In this document: positions 10,987 to 21,070 of the stretch, in pieces
Layout of the letters: every line of letters starts with the position of its first letter
How positions within the stretch are numbered: the first letter of the stretch is position 1
Assembly: GCA_022605405.1 (NCBI GenBank)
Contig: JABYQQ010000001.1
Location: 2,542,001 to 2,606,000, forward strand
Origin: Earliella scabrosa
Taxonomy: Eukaryota; Basidiomycota; Agaricomycetes; Polyporales; Polyporaceae
DNA: 64,000 nucleotides
Reading direction: 5' to 3'
Position numbers and translations under genes: made by a program
The notes under the pieces: model-generated
Database searches by the model: none
Told to the model about the DNA's origin: nothing
The model's input: only the letters and a program-made list of their open reading frames with translations

Positions 10987-12344
10987 ATGGATAATGAGGA
11001 ACCCCTAGACGGCTTACTCTCAACATATGAACTCTTCTGGCGAGATCACTACGAGTGGCTCCAGCGGTCGGGTTACCGCCTTCGTCCTCGCTACGCTCCC
11101 GACTGGGTACCATCTTGGAAGGGCACTACCAAGTTCTATCGCTCTTGTGAAGATGGCATTTGTCCCGCGGTAAGTCTTGTTCACGCCGTTTGTTCTTAGG
11201 CGACGCGGCGTGGGTACTAGTACGTTTCGTATGACAGACGACGATAGTCATGGACGCGGTCAGAATCAAGGACGGAGAGATGGTCGCCATCAAACAATAC
11301 TCCAAGTCGACTCACCCGCACGAAAGTGACATCGCCCTCTACCTTTCCTCTACCGGGCTGTCGCAGGATCCTCGCAATCATTGTTGCCCGATCCTCGACG
11401 TATTGGAGGTTCCTGACGAGGCCGACACGCGGCTTCTTGTGATGCCTATGCTTCGAAGGTACAACCAACCCGCATTTGCAACGGTGGGCGAGGCGGTTGA
11501 GTTTTGTCGCCAGACGTTCGAGGTATCTATCCTGCGCCAGAGCTCGTCAGGGGGATGTAACACATTATTCCCTGCAGGGCTTGCAATTCATGCACGAGCA
11601 TCACGTTGCCCACAGGTCAGTTTTATGGCCTTCTCGCGCACAATTCTCAGACGAATCTTTCAGGGACATATCTATACTGAATGTGATGATGGACTGGAAG
11701 CCCATTCTGCCGGAATCGTACCATCCCCAGCGACCTTGGAGACAATTGCGCGATATCCGGAAGGGTGTACGTCCTTATACGAGGACGGCTCGCCCTGTCA
11801 GATACTTCTTCACCGACTTCGGCCTCTCGCGACGATATGATCCCAGTGATGCAAACCCGCTGGAGTACCCTATCATAGGCGGCGACAAGACTGTGCCCGA
11901 ATTTCAGAACGACCCTGACACCCCGCGCAATCCCTTTCATACAGACGTATACTACATGGGGAACCTGATCCGAGTCACCTTTCTCCAGGTTTGCGCCCTC
12001 TCGCACTACATACCGAGGCTTACTTCTACTGACGCACAATTCTCATTTTGTAGAAGTACACGAACTTCGCGTTCATGGAGCCCTTGATCACGCGCATGGT
12101 CCAGGACGCGCCCGAGAAACGGCCCACGATGGACGAGGTTGTCACCGAGTTCAGCGACATCATCAAGACCCTCTCGTTCCTCAAGAGTCGCGAGCGTCTT
12201 GTCAAGCGAAAGGACTCGCACTTCATGAACCTACTCAAGGACGTACATTATCTATCCATGCATGCGGTTCCCAACCTACTCGCTCGTCGCTCTCCCATCC
12301 CTACTCCCAAGGACCAGCCCCTCGCCCGCCCGCCGTCCATCTAG
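10987..12344 (+). CDS. kinase-like protein E (five exons)
   Basis: Exons 10987-11169, 11238-11522, 11578-11615, 11664-11988 and 12054-12344 join in phase to 373 residues. Motifs are Val-Ala-Ile-Lys, HRDISILNV across exons 3 and 4, TDFGLSRRY, KTVPEF, DVYYMGNLI and RPTMDEVVTEF. It is the closest relative of paralog F. The first exon, introns and both flanks are alike, including the 5' block around GGCCCAATTGTTT and at least 300 bases of 3' flank. Compared with F, one base change (CAG here, TAG in F) removes the stop, so E reads nine further codons to a stop at 12342-12344. No signal peptide or membrane segment is present. Confidence 0.87.
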
Positions 12345-12952
12345 CTCTCGTTGGTTAACGCATTAGTTCACATGCTATCGTTTGGTTTCGGCTACGTTGT
12401 CATGCCACTGCTCCCGCACCTACGCCGCACGCTACATCGATGTTGTTGTCGCACCCATTGTTCCAGGACGTCCTAATTAGTATGCCATTGACGCGCGCGC
12501 AGTAATTCGCTACAGGTCTGTGTATCTTGCCACGACCGCGTCGTCGGAAGCGCGTCGTGTGATCCTTTGTACTCATTATCTGTGCCTTTCACATCTGTTG
12601 CTTCCCTTCGGGTCGCGTTGGATTCGAGTGGCTTCCGCTTCGGTATCAGCTACCGATGAGTCGTGTAAGCTCGAGGGTCTGCTGTTACTAGCGACTAGTG
12701 GTGCCAGTGGGGTGCGGATTCTCCTACGTCTGGATACGAGACCAGTCGAGGCTGGAGTTGCACCAACCGGCCGCGGTCTGAGCAATGTTGAGCACCTGCA
12801 GCTACAGTCATAAATCACAATGTACTTATTCTCTCCAGTCGGTCTATGGTACACGATGTAATGACGCGGTGCGAGCTGCTGGCACCAGGTGGTGTGGTTA
12901 TGATAGTAACAATGCATGTTTGCCAGCGTGAGGGCTGGTCCCAAGACGAAAC
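12345..12952. other. 3' flank of paralog E, duplicated at F
   Basis: About 12331-12790 shares long similar blocks with 16186-16590 downstream of paralog F, so the duplication unit included non-coding sequence. A minus-strand open frame (12576-13214) with a hydrophobic stretch overlaps the end of the next gene in another frame. I do not treat it as coding. Confidence 0.5.
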
Positions 12953-14371
12953 TTATTCCCCCATTGTCCTCAAGATAGAATAGATACCAAATACGCCCCT
13001 TGTCTTTTGACACAATGTAACTATTCTCCTCAGTCCTGACAGGGCCGTCCGGGTCACAGAGAGTAGGTTTGAATGCATGAATGAGGATGATGAGTAGTAT
13101 AATGCGAATGCCGGCGGCGGCGGGTAAGTACGTTCCAAGTTGTACGGCGTCAGACTGAAGGTCGGGCTGAGATGAGTAACGACGAATGATCCGGGGACGG
13201 GGTACAGTTTCCATCCATGTATGTATAGCCTGCGTATGGACGAACGCCAGCTTTCTTCACGACCCGGAATTGACATAGTCTGCGCCGAGAATGAATTCGA
13301 CTTCGGGGTCGACGGATCGAGATCTGCGACGGACATGCCTGCCACGGAGAAATAGGCAGAGGTTGGAGTAGTCGACGCTGAAGATGCCTCCATCTCAACT
13401 TCAGTTGCCGAGAAACAACCTGCGAGATTGTCACACGCAAGAGCGAGGGCATCGAAAGATTCTAAGCCTCTAAGGGTGAGTCGTAGTGCAGCAGAATGCA
13501 GTGACTGATCTCACGAGAGTAGTGTAGGACCGCAGCGGGCGTGTCTGGAACCGCCGCTTCTATTTCATCGGGCGATGTGCCGATCATGAGAGATGTGTAT
13601 CTGCTACTCTCAAAGCATCGACTTGTAGGAGTCGACATCCTGGAGTCTGTGTCTGGACGACAGTCATGAGGCTACTAGGGGACGTTCATAGAGGCGGTAC
13701 TCTACATACCTGTATCGCTCTCCGAGAATCTGCTTGGCGAGTGAAATTGCTCGCTTTGAAGTCTTGCGCGAGCTGTTTTAGACGAAACCTGTGGGTCGGG
13801 GAGGGAACCGAAGGGGTCAGTGTCTACTCTAAAAGGTGTATTGAGCGGGTACTCACAATTGCATCAACCTTATAGCCTAGGCAGTCACGAGCCCAGTCTC
13901 TACACTCGCCGAGACTAAGTTTGGGTCGAAGCACGATGTCTCGAAGTTGGCCTTCCAGCCTGCCAGTGCCTAGCTGCTCAACACTCTCGCTGCCACAAAT
14001 CGTAGAGTGCTGACTCACGTCGCCCCAAGATCTGCAACGTCCCTCATGCTCTGATCCTTCTTGACGTATTCGGGGTGATCCTTCAGGACGGCGTCAAAGT
14101 ATTGTCCGCCCTCGTCGAGACGGATGCGGCCGAGGTAGAGATGGTGTCGAGGGTGCCATCTTCTGATCGGAGTAAGCCATAGTGGAAGTGGTCGGATGTC
14201 AGAGTCTGACGAGACACGGGGAGCACCACTGCGAGTTCGCGAACTGGGTTTGGCCTTGGGCTTTGTAACGGGTTCAGCTTGTCCCGCTGGCGTCGGCAGG
14301 TCCGATGCTTCGGCGCCTTGATTGGAAGCAGAGCTACCAGGAAGGATCTGAAGAGAAAAGAACCGAGGCAT
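12953..14371 (-). CDS. hypothetical protein, five exons
   Basis: Minus-strand exons 14371-14019, 13959-13857, 13788-13710, 13646-13515 and 13461-12953 join in phase to 391 residues. The N-terminal half has a basic, Ser/Pro-rich segment, then a folded-looking part (HHLYLGRIRLDEGG, later SLGECRDWARDCLG). The pattern of a Leu-Tyr-Leu-Gly-Arg strand followed by a Cys-x-x-Trp-Ala helix recalls small fungal proteins of unknown function such as the DUF6914 group, but this resemblance is weak. The exon 4 acceptor is ambiguous by six bases (13652 or 13646), and the true C terminus may use another intron. It sits between the twin kinase-like genes E and F, on the opposite strand. Confidence 0.45.
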
Positions 14372-14831
14372 CGCAGACGTCCAGATGCAATTAGTAGGAG
14401 AGTTTGTGAGTGGGACGGAGTTCAAGGCGTTGGAGGAGGTTTAAGTAGCAAGTACGTGAGACCTAGGGCGCGCCGTGAGGTTCGGTTGCCGACCTGATGA
14501 CAGGGATGCGCAATGCATAGCCCTCTCGTGAGTTGCCGGCAACATGGCGGCCACAGAAGAACATAGCAGCTAAGCGATTCGCATGGGTGCACCGAGGGTG
14601 GGAGTTACCAGTAGTAGGTGTCACCATGACTGACCTGAACTAGATTGAGATGAAGGGCGTGAGCGTCTGAATGTGACGTGACGTGGGAGTTTGGCCCAAT
14701 TGTTTCCACGTGTCGCCACATTGGTTCGCGCCTGGAGGATGGGGTCGAAGTGCACTTTCAGGGTCTTGCTCGGTGCATGCTGCTAACACATCGTCCCCCC
14801 GCATCTCTCTGTACGTGCTCGCCCACGCCTT
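14372..14831. other. upstream region of paralog F
   Basis: No gene is supported. The part from about 14680 is homologous to the upstream region of paralog E from about 10828, with small insertions and deletions, so the promoter was copied along with the gene. Confidence 0.5.
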
Positions 14832-16171
14832 ATGGCCTCACCCCCCGACATGGATGAAGACGAAGCACGGATTCGGCAGGGCCTACTCACAACACGGGAA
14901 TTCTTCTGGCGAGATCACTATGAGTGGCTACAGCGTTCGGGTTACCACCTTCGTCCACGTTATGCTCCGGACTGGATCCCGTCTTGGAGGGGCACGACCA
15001 AGTTCTATCGTTCTTGCGAAGATGGCATCATCCCCAGGGTGAGTCTGGCTCATCTGAGAGAGGAGAACAGATGCTAAGTCTCATCTGAAAGACGACGAAG
15101 GTTATGGACGCCACCAGAGTCGAGGACGGTGAGATGGTCGTTATCAAACGGTACTCCAAGTCAACACACCCGCACGAAAGCGACATCGCTTCATACCTCT
15201 GTTCTCCCGAGCTCTCGTCCGATCCTCGCAATCATTGTTGCCCGATTCTCGAAGTGATGGAGGATCCTCTCGATGACGACACCCGGTTAATGGTAATGCC
15301 CATGCTTCGAATGTTTAACGACCCTCCCTTTGCGACGGTGGGTGAAGCGGTTGAGTTCTGTCGCCAGACATTTGAGGTATTGCTATTGAATTCTCTATCT
15401 ACGCGTGCCTAATCCCACCGCCTTGCAGGGTTTGCAGTTCATGCATGAGCATCACGTTGCCCACAGGTTAGTGTTCCTGTCCCCTATCTACTCTCATCCC
15501 TTTGAGGTAATACCCAGGGATATATCGATATTGAACGTGATGATGGACTCAAAACCCATCCTCCCGGAAATGTTCCATCCGCAACGAATATGGAGGCAAC
15601 TTCATGACATTCGGAAGGATATACGTCCCTACACGAGAACCGCCCGTCCAGTCAGATACTACTTCACCGACTTTGGCCTTTCACGACGTTATGCTCCCGA
15701 CGATGCAAATCCACTGGAGGACCCAATCATTGGGGGCGACAAGACTGTTCCAGAGTTCCAGAACGACCCTTACACCCCGCGCAATCCCTTTCATACAGAC
15801 GTATACTACATGGGGAACCTAATCAGAGTCACCTTTCTCCAGGTTTGTGCTCTCTCGCATTACACATCTCGGCCTACTTGTACTCACGCACAATTCTTAT
15901 AATGTAGAAGTACACGAATTTTGCGTTCATGGAGCCCTTGATCACGCGCATGGTCCAGGACGAGCCCGACAAACGGCCGACGATGGAGGTGGTCGTCGCC
16001 GAGTTCAGAGAGATCATGAAGAATCTCTCGTTCCTCCGGAGTCGTGAGCGTCTTGCCAGGCGGAAGGACTCTCGATTCATGAACATACTTAAAGACGCGC
16101 ATCATCTGTCCGTGCACGCGGTCCCTAACTTGCTCGCTCGGCGCCCTCCAATCCCCACTCCCAAGGACTAG
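14832..16171 (+). CDS. kinase-like protein F (five exons)
   Basis: Exons 14832-15038, 15092-15376, 15429-15466, 15518-15842 and 15908-16171 join in phase to 372 residues. Motifs are Val-Val-Ile-Lys, HRDISILNV, TDFGLSRRY, KTVPEF, DVYYMGNLI and RPTMEVVVAEF. It is the recent twin of paralog E. It begins with an extra acidic N-terminal stretch (MASPPDMDEDEA); an internal Met at 14850 would match E better. It stops nine codons earlier than E because of a single base difference. Like its paralogs it lacks a recognisable glycine-rich loop. Confidence 0.87.
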
Positions 16172-18246
16172 CTTCCTCGCTCGCCCGCCGTCCATCTAGC
16201 TCTCGTTGGTTAACGCATTAGTTCACACGCTATCTCCTGGGTTTGGTTCCGTTGTCATGCCACTGCTGCCGCATCTACCCCGCACGCTACATCGATGTTG
16301 TCTATTGTTGTCGCATTCATTGTTCCAAGACGTCCAAATCAGTATGTCATTGACGCGCGCGAAGTCCCTGAAGTTATGTTTTTCGCAGATGGCGTCGTCG
16401 GTAGCACGTCCTGTGCAATCCTTTGTACTCGTTGTAGCAGATGTGGGCGCGTTCCTCGCATGTCGTTGACGTCGCGTCGCGCTCGATTCTACTCGGTGGC
16501 TTCGGCTTCGGTGACAGCTACCGATCGTGGAGGCTCTAGGTTCAGGCTGGTATTAGCAGATAGGCATCACAGTGGAAAGGCAGGTGCAGGAGACACGTGA
16601 ACCTCGTCTGGGGAGAGCAGGCACTGCGGCGTTCCACCTCGCACCTCTGGCAGAGATGACGGTAGACCACACCCAGGGATTTCCAGAGCATATGTGGCAT
16701 GCGTTGCGGCCGCGTATAGTATTATGAGTGCGTCTAGATCCGCGCCCGCACATCAAGCCCGACGACAGCTGTAACATCTATGAAAACCGTGTGTACATGA
16801 GATGAGCCACAGGTGTTGAGTGGCAGCTATTGGCAGTACGTACTGGCTCTAAGCCTCATGGCTGCTGGACAATGATGCGCGGACCACGCGCCCGGCTTGG
16901 CATGAGGTTTCAGAGGCGAATGTTTGTAGTGACTTGCCTGGGCGAGCTGCAGCCAGGGCCAATCCTGATATCGCGAGTCGCTACGGATGTCTTGGAGACC
17001 GTCTTGCGATGGTGGAAACTTGAACAACTCGAAATGGGTTCCCAAAGACGTCGAATCGGGCGGATCAGATGGAGCAATCCTCTCGGGCTAGAAGGGAAGA
17101 TAGGCGCGTAAAGGGAGTTGTGACAGGACGGAGGATCGCCATGGTTGGATAGTACAGGAACACGTCCTATCCAAATCGGCGATGGGAGGTTGAGGAACAC
17201 TGATGCTCTCGAGAGCAACCTCTGACCTGGTCGATTGTCAGCACCATCGTCACGATCCAGAGGTCATACAATTCGGACGACATCGTGACGTCTCTCCCGA
17301 CACACGAGAAGCGAATGAGCGAAGGGGGTAGAGGCGGAAGTGCAATCGAATACCAAGCAGCCACTGTGAGGGCAGGCACGGTCGAGTTCAACGGTAGGGG
17401 GCTTGTCTTGGAAGGTATCGATTTTGATGCGGTGGCTGGACAACAACGCTGTGGTGGGGATGGCAAAGTCGTATCGTGTCCAAAGAAGTAAGCTGTCTGT
17501 ACACCTGGTACTAGTACTCATCCATGGATACGTGGAGCGAAGCCGGCGGAACGGGACAGACGGACTATCAGACTTCTCTGGGACGTTCCGTGCGGGAACG
17601 TGCAGCTTTGGTCAAGTAACAAGTTCGCACCTTGCTCCATTCCGGAGTCTTGTCGCTCTTCCGCGGACACTCCCTCCCGTGCTCATCGGGAGCAAGGCCG
17701 TTGCCTTGGACCGATGACATACGATACACTCGGAGGTGTCAGGATCAGCAACCCAGAACAAATCTGACAAGGATATGGGCCAGCTTACGCGTGTATCATG
17801 CGCCCGAGAATCCTGGTCGTTCACAAGACTACATCATGCTATGGACGCGTCGGGTGCATCTGCATCATCAGACCGATCCCACAACACGTTCAGCATATCA
17901 CACTTACCGGAGGAGCGAGTAAGTAAGGTGTATTCACATGACCTTGGGGCGCGATCGAGAGCTTCGATATTCTGCGAGTATGAATCTGATGATGCATGAG
18001 AGTAGAGTGACGCGACTTAAGAGTCGACAAACGGCCGATGTCAACGGGATATGAGGACCAGAGCGTACTAGTACTTGCCCAGAAATACTGCCAATCTGCG
18101 CAAAGAGACCCATTCGCCGGCGATGAAAATCCGACGCGGCTGGTGGAGAGGCCGCCAGCAAAGGGCCCAAGTACAGCTTCGAGGCCAGGAGGCCTTACGG
18201 ATCCTCTGCTATACTTCGATATTTAGTGTTTGCTCCTTCCCTGTAT
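16172..18246. other. gene-poor stretch between kinase array and tRNA
   Basis: The first 400 bases are the duplicated 3' flank shared with paralog E. Further on there are minus-strand fragments that look coding. One is a Ser-rich stretch (about 18010-17920) with a good GTAAGT donor at about 17910 and an acceptor giving a short final exon near 17838. I could not assemble a complete gene. The block may hold a decayed or unrecognised minus-strand gene. Confidence 0.35.
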
Positions 18247-18339
18247 GACACTATGGCCGAGTGGTTAAGGCGACAGATTCGAACTCCTTTGATTATCTGT
18301 TTCCCTCTGGGAGCGCAGGTTCAAATCCTGCTGGTGTCG
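18247..18339 (+). tRNA. tRNA-Ser(CGA): tRNA-Ser (CGA) with 11-base intron
   Basis: The 93-base gene folds as a class II tRNA. The acceptor stem pairs 18247-18253 with 18332-18338, the D-arm consensus (GCCGAGTGGTTAAGGC) is present, and a long variable arm (TCCC, loop, GGGA) marks tRNA-Ser. The T-arm is GCAGG, loop, CCTGC. The anticodon stem ACAGA (18273-18277) pairs perfectly with TCTGT (18296-18300) only if 18284-18294 is removed. This leaves anticodon CGA at 18280-18282 with the intron one base 3' of it, the canonical position. A run of four T just after 18339 is the RNA polymerase III stop. The A and B boxes are intact. Confidence 0.93.
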
Positions 18340-18524
18340 TTTTGCTTAGCGCCTGGTCATGATCTGAAATCTCTCAGAACGCTTTCTTCGTTACGCTTGG
18401 CAGTACTGACTTGTATTCCAACTTGCTTTCAACGATCTATGACTCTTCTCCATCCCTGTACGTGTCCTGCAAGCAGCCTCCGACACTACGACTAAGTATT
18501 GCTCCGCCAACGACCCGGACCTCC

Positions 18525-19268
18525 ATGGCCGTGTCGCTGAAGCTTGAAGACTGCTTTTCGGTCGACCACGAGTACCCCATTCAGATGGAGGAAGACTGGC
18601 AGTATCAATGGCTCGAGGCATCCCGCCAATATGACAGTCAACCGTGGATTGTGCGCATCCTATCTCACGTCTGCATGTTTGTTAACTCAAAATTGACTCA
18701 CCATCGTGGCATGGCGAGGTCCTCTCGCTATGATCTCGAACGACTGCGTGTGTATATATCATGTTATCAGACACACGGCCCTCTCCTCCGGTGCGAAATT
18801 GACGGCATGCGCTCAACAAGATAGTGCTAGTGCAAATGGGATGGGATGCAGAGTCGGAACTCAGTATTGTTGTTCATGCTCCCCAGTGCCAGCGTTATTG
18901 TCAAGCGCAGCAAGGCGTGGGGAGGTGGACCTACAAACGCATACAGCCGCGCAACACTGCCAGTGAGCGCCCCGCCCCTTTCGACTCTCCAACTCCGTCC
19001 AGCCTTATACTCCGCCCATCAGAAAGGCGTCCTGCAATTGTCACCGGCCAGTCCCGCACGCCAGGTCAGACTTCTCGCGTCACAGACCTTGTTTAATGTT
19101 GATGTTTTTTGTTGTAGACGGCCCCCAGACAACGCTCAGGACTTCTGGTTTCCATGCTGCCACTCGATTCGCTTCTTGCACAACAATGTCTCCAGGCGGG
19201 CTCTGGGCCCTTGCGCGCGGACCACAGAGCACCCTTTGCCGAAGGGTTCATAGCACGAGGCGTATAAA
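18525..19268 (+). CDS. probable coding region, exon structure unresolved
   Basis: A good first exon starts at ATG 18525 (MAVSLKLEDC, then an acidic, Trp-rich stretch). From about 18824 to 19060 a frame reading VQMGWDAESELSIVVHAP is convincing. A strong acceptor with a T-rich tract lies near 19117. After it, one frame reads LLVSMLPLDSLLAQQ and stops at TAA 19266-19268. Several frames are open here at once, so I cannot choose the splice pattern. The putative stop lies only 12 bases before the ATG of the next model, too close for separate genes on one strand. This region may therefore hold upstream exons of that gene. No domain is recognised. Confidence 0.35.
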
Positions 19269-19279
19269 GCACATGAGAC

Positions 19280-20688
19280 ATGTCCGCGGATTCTCCAGGA
19301 TCCCCACGTTCATCTCCCCCCTCCCCTCAGGCTCAGCTTGTCGACAGCATGAGCTACGGACTCGACTTATCTCCGGCGCAGGCGCCTCTTAATTGCTTTG
19401 GCTCTATAAGGGTTGTATCCCGAGACAGACTATCATCTAGAATCCTCGCTCGACTCAGACCACGACACTACAGGAAGACGGATTACAACGAGCGACTTAG
19501 ACGCGGTGATTCCCATATGACCGAGGCTTGGGAGCTCTTCCAGGGCTGTCAGCATGTGCTTTCGCTTGACAAGCGTCGCAACATTCAAGCGCACCTCGAC
19601 GGGTGAGCATTTTCTCCATCATACACACGCGCCATGCCTCGGCTCACCTGCACCCTCGCCAGGCTACGTATCGAGCGGGATAGACTAGGAAAATTCTCCG
19701 ACTACGGAGGATTGCAGAAGGTCGAGGAAGACGCTGTATCTCGCGCAGAAGTGTTCATGGAGAACGCCAGTCGAGTACGTGCTATGGCCGCAGTGAGTAG
19801 TTCTTGTCGTGCATCGTCCTGCTGTTCGAATCTCACAGGGCACCTCCATCTGCAGCAAGCGCGAAAGAACTCTCAGCTGTCTCTCCCAAGCCAGCATCCT
19901 TCCCATCCCCGGGCATCTAGCACGAGCGTCCATCGGCCTAGCACTGGCACACCGGCGAGCCGCAGAGTGTCAAGCGAGCAGGGCCATGCCTCTGCTAAAG
20001 GGACTCATTCATCATTGTCTCGAGTTTCCACTCGCAACAACGAACCATTGGAAATGAGTGAGTGTTCGGATCATCATCATCGTCCAATCAATGCTGAGTG
20101 TCTTGTCTCTCTGCAGTACAAACGCGTGCGGGCCCTGTACGCTGGAGCCCGAGTCCCTCGCACAACGCACTCCAACTCGATCTCGGCTACAGGGCATCAC
20201 CACGCCCCCCAACGATGATGTCTACAGGAACACCCATGTGCAGCATACTCAGTCTCGAGATGCCATTGGCGCAGTTCTCCCCTCCGCGCATGTCTCCAGC
20301 TTCCCTCGCGCACGGCTCATCGCCCACCGACTCCGTTGGTGCCTACTCGCTCGGCTCAGACGGCTTCCCGAGGCCCAGCCGCCGTACGACCGACCGCCGG
20401 AGCACGATCCAGACGACGACGAGCATGTCCCGCTCCTCCGCATCGCGGAAGTCTACCCAGCTGTCGGACAGGTCCAGGACCGGCACCCACTCCAGCCTCC
20501 ATCGCCAGAGCGTCGAGGGCGCGGCGCGGCGCTCGGGTTCTGCTTCGGGAAGCTACCAATCCCAGTACCACCGGCCTGCTAGCCATGACGGTCATGGGCA
20601 GCGCGCGTACACGCGCACGCCGACGTCGCTCAGGACTGGATCCGTCCCCACTAGGCATGTGCCTATTCCTGGTACTCCGTACTACTGA
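19280..20688 (+). CDS. Ser/Pro-rich hypothetical protein
   Basis: Exons 19280-19602, 19663-19792, 19856-20057 and 20117-20688 join in phase to 408 residues. The first 150 residues are charged and helical (for example HYRKTDYNERLRRGD, then ERDRLGKFSDYGGLQ). The remaining 250 are Ser/Thr/Arg/Pro-rich and probably disordered, ending in IPGTPYY. This composition suggests a phosphorylated regulatory or scaffold protein, but I recognise no family. The start is uncertain: a stop lies just upstream in frame, a later Met exists at 19349, and further exons may lie in 18525-19268. The TATAAA at 19263 overlaps another frame's stop and need not be a promoter. Confidence 0.6.
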
Positions 20689-21070
20689 GGTGCATTGAGT
20701 TACGAACCGCGTGAGTACCTCATACCGCCGTCACGCCGCCTTGTATAGCTGACTCCTTGACAGAATGCGTGTCTGCTCATAGCGACACCAGCTCCCGCTA
20801 CACAAAGGCGGTCCGAGCTGTACATACGTCCATCTAGATTCTGTCCCATACCCGCTCTTATCGACCACTAAACCCAAAAACCCTCAAACGACAACGACGA
20901 TGACAACATAACTGCCCCCGACGCTCACGACAACATACCACGCTTGTCACGATCTGTATCGACTAGACGACAACGACCACGGCTGCACACGGTAGCTGGG
21001 ATGTATTACTATACGACTGTATATGCCTGTAGCTACTCACGAACTCTCTTGTATACGATCAGCGAATAAA
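20689..21070. other. convergent 3' intergenic region
   Basis: Between the stops of the Ser-rich gene and the CLC gene. No gene is seen. A-rich and CA-rich tracts are consistent with two facing 3' untranslated regions. Confidence 0.45.

Noticed and set aside
12576..13214. 212-codon minus-strand frame with a hydrophobic segment
   Set aside because: It overlaps in another frame the final exon of the phase-consistent five-exon gene, and its second half covers the duplicated non-coding flank of paralog E.
16827..18180. seven-transmembrane gene on the minus strand
   Set aside because: Only scattered fragments with splice-like signals were found; no series of membrane helices could be assembled.
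19263..19268. TATAAA box before the Ser-rich gene
   Set aside because: It lies only 12-17 bases before the ATG and overlaps a stop codon of another plausible frame, so a core promoter role is doubtful.
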